This document shows, one piece after another, positions 58,085 to 64,000 of a DNA stretch of 64,000 nt (its first letter is position 1; each line of letters begins with the position of its first letter). Source of the stretch: Azospirillum doebereinerae. GTDB taxonomy: Bacteria > Pseudomonadota > Alphaproteobacteria > Azospirillales > Azospirillaceae. The translations under genes were made by a program, and so were the position numbers. Where the stretch lies: contig NZ_RZIJ01000025.1 of the NCBI RefSeq assembly GCF_003989665.1, positions 31,265 through 95,264 of the forward strand, in the 5' to 3' direction. Below the pieces are notes generated by a model. That model was not told the origin of the DNA. It worked only from the letters and a program-made list of their open reading frames with translations, and searched no databases.

Positions 58085-58114
58085 CTTGAACCGGGGGGGT
58101 GGTTTCGCCTATCT
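58085..58114 (+). promoter_or_regulatory. Heat-shock (RpoH/sigma-32-type) promoter of htpG
   Basis: CTTGAA (58085-58090) and CCTATCT (58108-58114) lie 17 bases apart, matching the alphaproteobacterial RpoH pattern. The inferred start is near 58121, about 43 bases before the htpG ATG. A G-run lies in the spacer. Confidence 0.65.
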
Positions 58115-58163
58115 CCGCCGTTCGGAACCCTTACCCGCAACACGACACGACAAGGTGCCTCCC

Positions 58164-60047
58164 ATGACCGAAGAACGGCTCAGTTTCCAGGCCGAGGTCA
58201 GCCGTCTGCTCGACATCGTCGCCCACTCGCTCTACAGCGAGAAGGAGGTCTTCCTGCGCGAGCTGGTGTCCAACGCGTCGGACGCCTGCGACCGCCTGCG
58301 CTACGCGGCGCTGACCCAGCCGGAGCTGTCGGCCGAGGACCCGAACCTTCAGGTCCGCCTGCTGGCCGACAAGGAGGCGCGGACCCTGACCGTCGCCGAC
58401 AACGGCATCGGCATGAACCGCGAGGATCTGATCGAGAATCTGGGCACCATCGCGCGCTCGGGCACCGCCGCCTTCATGAAGTCGCTGAAGGAGGCCAACA
58501 CCGAGGGCAAGAAGGACGTCAACCTGATCGGCCAGTTCGGCGTCGGCTTCTACTCCGCCTTCATGGCCGCCGACCGGGTCGAGGTGCTGACCCGCAAGGC
58601 CGGCGAGGCCCAGGGCTGGCGCTGGCTGTCCGACGGCAAGGGCGAGTTCACCATCGCGGAAGCCGCCGACCTGCCGCGCGGCACGAAGATCGTGCTGCAC
58701 CTGCGCGAGGGTGACGATGAGTATCTGGAAGAGCACCGCCTCGGCGCTATCGTCCGCAAATACTCCGACCACATCGCCATCCCTATCGTCTTCGGCGAGG
58801 GCGAGGACGCCAAGGCGCTGAACAGCGCCTCGGCCCTGTGGACCCGCTCCAAGAACGAGATCACGGCCGAGCAGTACAAGGAATTCTACCACCACGTCGG
58901 CCACGCCTTCGACGAGCCGTGGCTGACGCTGCATTGGCGGGCGGAAGGGGCGCTGGAATACACCAACCTGCTGTTCGTCCCCTCGACCAAGCCCTTCGAC
59001 CTGTTCGATCCCAAGCGCGCCCACCGGGTGAAGCTCTACGTCAAGCGCGTCTTCATCACCGACGCGGCCGAGGGGCTGATCCCGCCCTACCTGCGCTTCC
59101 TGCGCGGCGTGGTGGACAGCGAGGATCTGCCGCTGAACATCAGCCGCGAGATGCTCCAGCACAACCCGATGCTGGCGAAGATCCGAGCCGGCCTGACCCG
59201 CCGCGTCCTGTCGGAACTGAACAAGAAGGCCAAGGACACGGAGAACGCCGCCGAATACGCGACCTTCTGGGAAAACTTCGGCGCGGTCCTCAAGGAAGGC
59301 CTCTACGAGGATTACGAGCACCGCGACGAGCTGCTGAAGTTGCTCCGTTTCCGCAGCACCGCCGGCGACGGTCTGGTGTCGCTGGAGGAGTATGTCGGCC
59401 GCATGAAGGACGGTCAGGACGCCATCTTCACCCTGTCGGGCGAGGATGTGGACAGCCTGCTGCGCAGCCCACAGCTCGAAGGCTTCCGCGCCAAGGGCGT
59501 CGAGGTGCTGCTGCTGACCGACCCGGTGGACGAGTTCTGGATGCCCTCGGTCGGCGTCTATGACGGCAAGCCCTTCAAGTCGGTGACCCGCAGCGGTGCC
59601 GACCTCGGCAAGATCAAGGGCGGCGAGGAGGAGAAGCCGGAGGACAAGGCGCCGGAAGGCGAGCTGGTCGACCTGCTGGCCCTGCTGAAGCTGACCCTGA
59701 GCGACGCCGTGAAGGACGTCCGCAAGTCCGAGCGCCTGACCGACAGCGCCGTCTGCCTCGTGTCGGACGACAACGACATGGACATGCACCTGGAGCGGCT
59801 GCTCAAGCAGCACAAGCAGCTGGGCGCCGACGCCGCCGGGGCCAAGCGCATCCTGGAGATCAACCCGTCCCACCCGCTGATCAAGCGGCTGGCCGACCGG
59901 GCCAAGGCCGAGGGCGCGGCGGTGAACCTGGAGGACGCGGCGTGGCTGCTGCTCGACCAGGCCCGCATCGTCGAGGGCGAGTCCCTGCCCGACCCCGCCG
60001 CCTTCGCCCGCCGTCTGGCGAGCGCGATGGAGAAGGGGCTGGCGTAA
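58164..60047 (+). CDS. htpG: Molecular chaperone HtpG (Hsp90)
   Basis: A 627-residue bacterial Hsp90. The N-terminal GHKL ATPase carries ELVSNASDACDRLRYAALTQ, VADNGIGMNREDLIENLGT and LIGQFGVGFYSAFMAADRVE; the middle domain contains GVVDSEDLPLNISREMLQHN with the catalytic Arg-type loop; the C-terminal dimerisation domain follows. It assists folding of client proteins under stress. The ATG at 58164 gives the standard start FQAEVSRLLDIVAHSLYSEK, and an RpoH-type promoter lies just upstream. Confidence 0.98.
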   Translation: MTEERLSFQAEVSRLLDIVAHSLYSEKEVFLRELVSNASDACDRLRYAALTQPELSAEDPNLQVRLLADKEARTLTVADNGIGMNREDLIENLGTIARSGTAAFMKSLKEANTEGKKDVNLIGQFGVGFYSAFMAADRVEVLTRKAGEAQGWRWLSDGKGEFTIAEAADLPRGTKIVLHLREGDDEYLEEHRLGAIVRKYSDHIAIPIVFGEGEDAKALNSASALWTRSKNEITAEQYKEFYHHVGHAFDEPWLTLHWRAEGALEYTNLLFVPSTKPFDLFDPKRAHRVKLYVKRVFITDAAEGLIPPYLRFLRGVVDSEDLPLNISREMLQHNPMLAKIRAGLTRRVLSELNKKAKDTENAAEYATFWENFGAVLKEGLYEDYEHRDELLKLLRFRSTAGDGLVSLEEYVGRMKDGQDAIFTLSGEDVDSLLRSPQLEGFRAKGVEVLLLTDPVDEFWMPSVGVYDGKPFKSVTRSGADLGKIKGGEEEKPEDKAPEGELVDLLALLKLTLSDAVKDVRKSERLTDSAVCLVSDDNDMDMHLERLLKQHKQLGADAAGAKRILEINPSHPLIKRLADRAKAEGAAVNLEDAAWLLLDQARIVEGESLPDPAAFARRLASAMEKGLA

Positions 60048-60063
60048 GAAACGCAAGCTTCCT

Positions 60064-60173
60064 GCCCCCTCCCCGACCCTCCCCCGCTGGCGCGGGAGAG
60101 GGGGCAGGACACTTGTCGGAGCGCGGCGGAGTTCCCTCTCCCGCCAAAGGCGGGGGAGGGTTAGGGAGGGGGC
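60064..60173. repeat. Paired GC-rich palindromic element, copy 6 (between htpG and the CBS kinase)
   Basis: Outward-facing units GCCCCCTCCCCGACCC and GGGTTAGGGAGGGGGC separated by a linker with CTTGTCGGAGCGCGGCGG, close to copies 1 and 2. The DUF559-flanking pair is counted as copy 5. It separates two convergent genes. Confidence 0.9.
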
Positions 60174-60188
60174 ACGGCAACCTCTGCC

Positions 60189-61376
60189 CTACGTCCGCCC
60201 CACCCGCTCCGCCGGGAACACCAGCGCCATGGTCGTGCCGCGATCCGGCGTGCTGACCACGTCCAGCCGGCCGCCGTGCAGTTCGATCAGGCATTTGGTC
60301 AGCGGCAAGCCCAACCCGGTCCCGACATGACCGCGCCCCAGCGCGCTGTCGATCTGGCCCCAGGGCTCCAGCGCCTTGGACAGCTCCTCGCCCGACATGC
60401 CGATGCCGGTGTCGTGCACCGACAGCCAGAGCACGCCGTTCGCCGCGACTCGGGCCTCCACCGTCACCACCCCGTCGGCCGGGGTGAACTTCACCCCGTT
60501 GGACAGCAGGTTCAGCAGCATCTGCCGCAGCTTGCGCTCGTCCGCCCACAGGGGCGGCAGGTCGGCCGGGACGCTGGCGGCGATGCGCACGCCGTTGCGC
60601 GCGGCGCGCTCCGCCAGAAGCCGGGCGATGCCGTTGACCACGCGCGGCACGTCCACCGCCGCCTCGACCAGATCGAGCCGCTCGGCCTCGGCCTTCGACA
60701 GATCCAGCAGGTCGTTGACGAGGTCCAGCAGATGCCGGCCGCTCTCCGCGATGTCGCGGGCGTATTCGCGGTAGAGCGGGATGGCGTGCGGCCCCAGCAC
60801 CTCCTGCTCCAGAATCTCGGCGAAGCCCATCATGGCGTTCAGCGGCGTGCGGATTTCGTGGCTCATGTTGGCGAGGAAGGCGGTCTTGGCCCGGTTGGCC
60901 TGCTCGGCCTGCCGCCGCGCCGCCTCGAGCTGCCGGCTGCGCAGCTCGCCCTGCTCGGCCGAGCGCGCCATCAGCCCGGTGGCGGTGCCGAGGCCGAGGT
61001 AACGGCCGTTGCGCGCCACGATGAAACCGGTCACCAGGGCCGCCGGCTTCAGCCGCGCCATCCGCCGCCCGATCTCGCCCAGGCTGACATCCGCCTCCAC
61101 CGTCAAAGGCGCGGGGTCCATCACATCGGAGACCTGGCACACCGCCGCCGCACAGGCCAGCAGGCTGTTGCGGTCGATCAGCCCGACCGGCCGCCCTTCG
61201 CCGTCCACCACCGCCAGCGCCGGCAGGTCCGCGTGCCGGCGGAAACGGTCGAGCGCGTCGGCACAGGGGCTGCCGCCATCGACCGGCGCCACGGGCACCG
61301 CCAATCCGGCGGCGGTGTAGGCCGCCCCCTCGCCGCCCGCATCGGGCGTCGGATCGGTCGAATCGGGTGGCGCCAC
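60189..61376 (-). CDS. CBS-domain sensor histidine kinase
   Basis: A 395-residue cytoplasmic kinase. Residues about 20-135 form a CBS-like pair (LPALAVVDGEGRPVGLIDRN; VSDVMDPAPLTVEADVSLGE; FIVARNGRYLGLGTATGLMA), which commonly binds adenosine nucleotides or c-di-nucleotides. HisKA follows with phosphoacceptor His173 in KTAFLANMSHEIRTPLNAMM, then HATPase_c with LRQMLLNLLSNGVKFTPADG (N box), DTGIGMSGEELSKALEPWGQ and GTGLGLPLTKCLIELHGG. No membrane segment is present. No response regulator is adjacent; a degenerate receiver gene lies 2.1 kb away. Confidence 0.92.
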   Translation of the reverse strand: MAPPDSTDPTPDAGGEGAAYTAAGLAVPVAPVDGGSPCADALDRFRRHADLPALAVVDGEGRPVGLIDRNSLLACAAAVCQVSDVMDPAPLTVEADVSLGEIGRRMARLKPAALVTGFIVARNGRYLGLGTATGLMARSAEQGELRSRQLEAARRQAEQANRAKTAFLANMSHEIRTPLNAMMGFAEILEQEVLGPHAIPLYREYARDIAESGRHLLDLVNDLLDLSKAEAERLDLVEAAVDVPRVVNGIARLLAERAARNGVRIAASVPADLPPLWADERKLRQMLLNLLSNGVKFTPADGVVTVEARVAANGVLWLSVHDTGIGMSGEELSKALEPWGQIDSALGRGHVGTGLGLPLTKCLIELHGGRLDVVSTPDRGTTMALVFPAERVGRT

Positions 61377-61752
61377 GACGGTCTCCGTTTTTTCCCCTCA
61401 CGATGGGAACGTCACGCGGACCAGCGCGCCGAAGCGCTGGATCCGTGCCTTCCTTCGACGGTAACAGCCGTTTATGAGCAATTCCTTTCCGAGCACCCCT
61501 TCCATCCGGCCATCGGGGCTAATCCAAAAGGCCAGTTCACGCCTCGCCGAACCGCCGCACCGGGCGGATTCCGGCCCGTCCCGCCCTTGTCGCGAAGGCC
61601 CAACGGGGACATTTGAGAATAGTTCCGAGACACAGTATAATGATGGGATATTCGGGTGCCGGAGCGTGAAAACACGGGCCCGACACCCGCAGCCGGCGCG
61701 GCGGACCTCCGCCCCAACAAGCCGTCAGAGACATGACAACAGGGGATTCTCC
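61377..61752. other. 376-base divergent region between the histidine kinase and fur-type gene
   Basis: Contains the promoter at 61613-61641 described separately. The kinase promoter must also lie here, near TTTTTTCCCCTCACG at about 61388-61402, but no pair of elements is clear. A short hairpin CCAGCGC-GCCGAA-GCGCTGG lies near 61421-61440. No gene is seen. Confidence 0.5.
61613..61641 (+). promoter_or_regulatory. Sigma-70-type promoter of the Fur-family gene
   Basis: TTGAGA (61613-61618) and a consensus TATAAT (61636-61641) are separated by exactly 17 bases, in the best match to sigma-70 in the window. The leader to the ATG at 61753 is about 105 bases. No palindromic Fur, Mur or Irr box is evident over it. 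Confidence 0.8.
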
Positions 61753-62187
61753 ATGCCTTCGCGCCTCGAAGAGCTGTGCACGCAGAAGGGGTTGAAGATG
61801 ACCGACCAGCGGCGTGTGATTTCGCGCGTCCTGTCGGATGCGACCGACCACCCCGACGTGGAGGAGGTCCACCGCCGCGCCTCGGCCATCGATCCGCGCA
61901 TCTCCATCGCGACGGTGTACCGCACCATGCGGCTGTTCGAGGAGGCGCACGTCATCGACCGGCTCGATTTCGGCGACGGCCGCGCGCGCTACGAGGAAAC
62001 CCGCAGCGATCACCACCATCACCTGATCGACGTCGATTCCGGCGAGGTGATCGAGTTCACCAACGACGAGATGGAGCGGCTGAAGGAAACCATCGCCCGC
62101 GACCTCGGCTATGACCTGATCGGCCATCGTCTCGAACTCTACGGCGTGCCGCACAACCGCCGCAACGACCAGGACAAGGACTCCTGA
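61753..62187 (+). CDS. Fur-family transcriptional regulator (Fur/Mur-like)
   Basis: A 144-residue regulator. The winged helix contains MTDQRRVISRVLSDATDHPD and ISIATVYRTMRLFEEAHVID with its recognition helix; the metal-binding and dimerisation domain includes a His cluster in SDHHHHLIDVDSGEVIEFTN and ends LELYGVPHN. CxxC zinc ligands of E. coli Fur are missing, as in alphaproteobacterial Fur/Mur proteins that respond to manganese or iron. It is not Irr, whose heme-regulatory Cys motif is absent. The ATG at 61753 has AGGGG upstream. Confidence 0.9.
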   Translation: MPSRLEELCTQKGLKMTDQRRVISRVLSDATDHPDVEEVHRRASAIDPRISIATVYRTMRLFEEAHVIDRLDFGDGRARYEETRSDHHHHLIDVDSGEVIEFTNDEMERLKETIARDLGYDLIGHRLELYGVPHNRRNDQDKDS

Positions 62188-62235
62188 TCGTCCGCGTGCC
62201 CTGACCATCCGCGCGCCCTGTCCATCCGCGCGCAA

Positions 62236-62262
62236 GGGGTGCCCGTCGGCCGGGCATCCCCC
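62236..62262 (+). terminator. Stem-loop after the Fur-family gene
   Basis: GGGGTGCCC and GGGCATCCCC pair with one bulge around GTCGGCC. No T-run follows, so a terminator function is uncertain. Just upstream CCATCCGCGCGC occurs twice in tandem. Confidence 0.35.
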
Positions 62263-62397
62263 GGAATCTCCAACACCTTCACGGGCGGAGCGGGACACGC
62301 AGTACTTGCGAGGTGCGCCGGGCGCGGGTCTGGCTCTTATCGGTTCGGCATCCCAAGTTAGGTCAGGACGCACACCACCGACCGGAACCGGCCGCCC

Positions 62398-62691
62398 ATG
62401 GACGACAACAAACCCGATCCCGTGCTCGCCCGTTTGGACCGCCTGTCCGAACTGCTCATCCGCCGCCTGGACCGCCTGGAACAGCGCGTGCGCGGGTTGG
62501 AGCAGGACAATGGCGAGATCATCAACCTGCTGATCGCCGTCAAGGCCGGTCTGGAGGAAGCCTCCGGCGACCTGCTGGCCCAACTGGAGGAGTTCCAGGG
62601 GGACGAGGCACCGATCCCGGGCGACGAGGGACCCGACGACCAGTCGCACGGCGGCAACGGCGGCGGCCAGCCCGGCCCGATGCTGCACTGA
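62398..62691 (+). CDS. Small coiled-coil protein of unknown function
   Basis: A 97-residue protein starting MDDNKPDPVLARLDRLSELL, with a heptad-like Leu/Ile pattern over residues 10-65 (RRLDRLEQRVRGLEQDNGEI), then an acidic Asp/Gly/His-rich tail. No family recognised. A putative ATG at 62398 lacks a strong ribosome site; the coding pattern (third-position G+C) supports it. Confidence 0.55.
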   Translation: MDDNKPDPVLARLDRLSELLIRRLDRLEQRVRGLEQDNGEIINLLIAVKAGLEEASGDLLAQLEEFQGDEAPIPGDEGPDDQSHGGNGGGQPGPMLH

Positions 62692-62782
62692 GGCTTCCCG
62701 GACATCACCGTGGCGCTTCACCAAGCGATGCCCCAAGGAAATCCCTTGCCGGATCGGCCGGCACGGCCGGATAAACGCGCTC

Positions 62783-63469
62783 ATGCAGACCATCGACACG
62801 CGCCCGGTCGACCCCGCCCCGATCCAGACGACGGAAAACCCCGGTGACGGCCCCGGCGTCGCCTTCTTCGATTTCGACGGGACGCTGATCCACGGCGACA
62901 GCCTGCCGATGTTCGTCGGCGAAGTGATCGGGCGCCGCCGCGCCGCGTTGGCCTTGGCCGACGCCATCCGCTCGGGCCTGCACCGCCATCTGCGCGGGCG
63001 GGGGCCGGGCGCCGATTTTCCCGGCTCGGTCAAGGCGATCTTCCTCAAGCGCACCCTGCGCGGCGTGCCCGTCGCCGACGCGCTGGCCGCCGCCGAGCGG
63101 ATGATCCCCCGCATCCGCTGGCACGCGCCACTGCTCGACACCCTGAAGGCGCACCGCGACCAGGGGCGCCGGGTCGTGGTCGCGACCGGCGCGCTCGACC
63201 TCTACATGCCGGCGCTGCTGCGAGGGCTGGGGGTGGACGACCTGCTGGCCACCGGGATGGAAGCCGTGGACGGGATCCTGACCGGGCGGCTCGCCACCGG
63301 CAACTGCGTGCGGCAGGACAAGGCCGAGCGGGTGAGCGACTGGATCCGGCGCAACGGCCCGGTCGGCCCGACCTGGGGCTACGGCAACCGGCCGAGCGAC
63401 CTGCCGATGCTGGCCCTGATGCAGCGGGGCGAGGTGGTCACGATCCGGCGGCGCCACGCTCAACAGTAG
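62783..63469 (+). CDS. HAD-IB family hydrolase
   Basis: A 228-residue HAD phosphatase. VAFFDFDGTLIHGDSLPMFV carries the nucleophile Asp30 and acid-base Asp32; VVVATGALDLYMPALLRGLG is motif II, Lys of motif III in VRQDKAERVSDW, and WGYGNRPSDLPMLALMQRGE motif IV, where the family often has GNS rather than GDS. The class IB helical cap fits phosphoserine-phosphatase-like enzymes acting on small molecules. The substrate is unknown. Confidence 0.9.
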   Translation: MQTIDTRPVDPAPIQTTENPGDGPGVAFFDFDGTLIHGDSLPMFVGEVIGRRRAALALADAIRSGLHRHLRGRGPGADFPGSVKAIFLKRTLRGVPVADALAAAERMIPRIRWHAPLLDTLKAHRDQGRRVVVATGALDLYMPALLRGLGVDDLLATGMEAVDGILTGRLATGNCVRQDKAERVSDWIRRNGPVGPTWGYGNRPSDLPMLALMQRGEVVTIRRRHAQQ

Positions 63470-63532
63470 TACCGTTTACAACCCTGACGCAGCGCTCCAT
63501 AATCGATCCATCATAAACGATGGAGACGGGCG

Positions 63533-63910
63533 GTGTTCAGCATCGATGCCAAGATCGAACCGCCCAGCCATGGCGGACGCCGCGCCCTGGTGTCCGACGC
63601 GGACGCCGACCATCGCGACGCATTGAGCCGGCATCTCGCCGGCCGGGGTTTCCACGTGTCCCACGCCAACGGCGCGCTGGACGCGCTGGCGATCATCGGG
63701 GCGGAGGCGCCGAACGTGGCGCTGCTGCACAGCGAGGAGACCGGCGACGACGGCGGCCGCGCCGTGGCGCTCGCCGCGATGCTCTACCCGCAGACCCGGA
63801 TCATCGTCATGGCCGCCGTCGGCACGGCGGGCGACGGCGCCTTCCCGGTCCTGCGCCGCCCGGTGGATCTCGCCCTGCTCGACCGCTGCCTGGACGAGTT
63901 GACCGCCTGA
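63533..63910 (+). CDS. Degenerate receiver (REC) domain protein
   Basis: A 125-residue CheY-like protein. The N-terminal acidic pair is present in RRALVSDADADHRDALSRHL (Asp22, Asp24), but the phosphoacceptor position is His66 in PNVALLHSEETGDDGG where REC domains have Asp; the Thr/Ser switch is Ala and the conserved Lys appears as Arg in LRRPVDLALL. It likely cannot be phosphorylated in the usual way and could act as a constitutive or protein-binding pseudo-receiver. The first ATG with plausible context is 63533. Confidence 0.75.
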   Translation: MFSIDAKIEPPSHGGRRALVSDADADHRDALSRHLAGRGFHVSHANGALDALAIIGAEAPNVALLHSEETGDDGGRAVALAAMLYPQTRIIVMAAVGTAGDGAFPVLRRPVDLALLDRCLDELTA

Positions 63911-64000
63911 AGGTCGGCGGACCTTAGAGCATCGCGCCTGAAATCCGAATCTGAGAGCTTGCGCTTGGTTTGTGGGCGTGATTCACCGTAGTTGGAGGTG

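Noticed and set aside
61753..62187. Irr (heme-responsive iron regulator)
   Set aside because: The His-rich stretch suggested it, but the N-terminal heme-regulatory Cys motif is missing and the C-terminal domain matches Fur/Mur better.
63911..64000. Terminal 90 bases as a possible start of a mobile element
   Set aside because: The stretch is less G+C-rich and has GTGATTCACC-like sequence, but too little is visible to identify any element or gene.

Overview
The window is very G+C-rich chromosomal DNA of an alphaproteobacterium, most likely Azospirillum or a close relative in the Rhodospirillales. This is inferred from alphaproteobacterial gene orders (hemC-hemD-Mic60-hemY; lysC-ptsP-prfA-prmC-DUF4167-clpB; lptC-lptA-lptB-rpoN-hpf-ptsN) and from a glutamate synthase large subunit with a 36-residue propeptide before its catalytic Cys, as in the Azospirillum enzyme. 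About sixty protein genes, one tRNA gene, several promoters and terminators, and many palindromic intergenic repeats can be supported. No rRNA genes, CRISPR arrays, prophage or complete insertion sequences were seen.

Layout. 1-5.4 kb (minus strand): tetrapyrrole genes hemC and hemD, an alphaproteobacterial Mic60/mitofilin protein, truncated hemY, and a methyltransferase. 5.5-8.6 kb (plus): tsaD, gpsA, YciI and EVE proteins. 8.6-15.3 kb: a small unknown protein, acetyl-CoA synthetase with a clear promoter and terminator, a DUF1304 membrane protein, a 21-residue peptide gene, a TPR protein-arginine-methyltransferase-like gene coupled to an Atg22-like transporter, and a small unknown gene. 15.4-20.3 kb (minus): purH, a heparinase-like protein and rsmB. 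20.5-36.7 kb (mostly minus): clpB, DUF4167, prmC, prfA, hemA, ispG, rodZ-like, ptsP, a nitronate monooxygenase-like gene and lysC, interrupted by plus-strand NUDIX, MOSC and DUF559 nuclease genes. 36.9-38.4 kb: ubiG and a Uma2-family nuclease gene.

38.5-45.6 kb (minus) is the LPS-transport and sigma-54 block: kdsD, lptC, lptA, lptB, rpoN, hpf, ptsN and an RNase D-like gene, followed by tRNA-Leu(CAG) with its own promoter. PtsP and PtsN, both parts of the nitrogen PTS, lie in the same window as rpoN, gltD and gltB, so nitrogen assimilation and its regulation are well represented. 46-64 kb (mostly plus): an NDUFA9-like protein, uppP (minus), gltD-gltB, GNAT and GST genes, a secreted protein of unknown function, htpG, a CBS-linked histidine kinase (minus), a Fur-family regulator, a small coiled-coil protein, a HAD phosphatase and a degenerate receiver protein.

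The most unusual signal is a family of roughly 40-base GC-rich hairpin units. They occur as outward-facing pairs in at least five intergenic regions, and as an inverted pair facing inward around a DUF559 (Vsr-like) nuclease gene that splits the normally adjacent prfA and prmC. The arrangement resembles REP sequences around their RAYT transposase gene, but with a different nuclease. Other points of interest are a PRMT7-like methyltransferase fused to TPRs, a helix-turn-helix-like head on Mic60, the 21-residue peptide with a near-perfect Shine-Dalgarno sequence, dense GTAC clusters in hemD and ubiG, and RpoH-type promoters before clpB and htpG.
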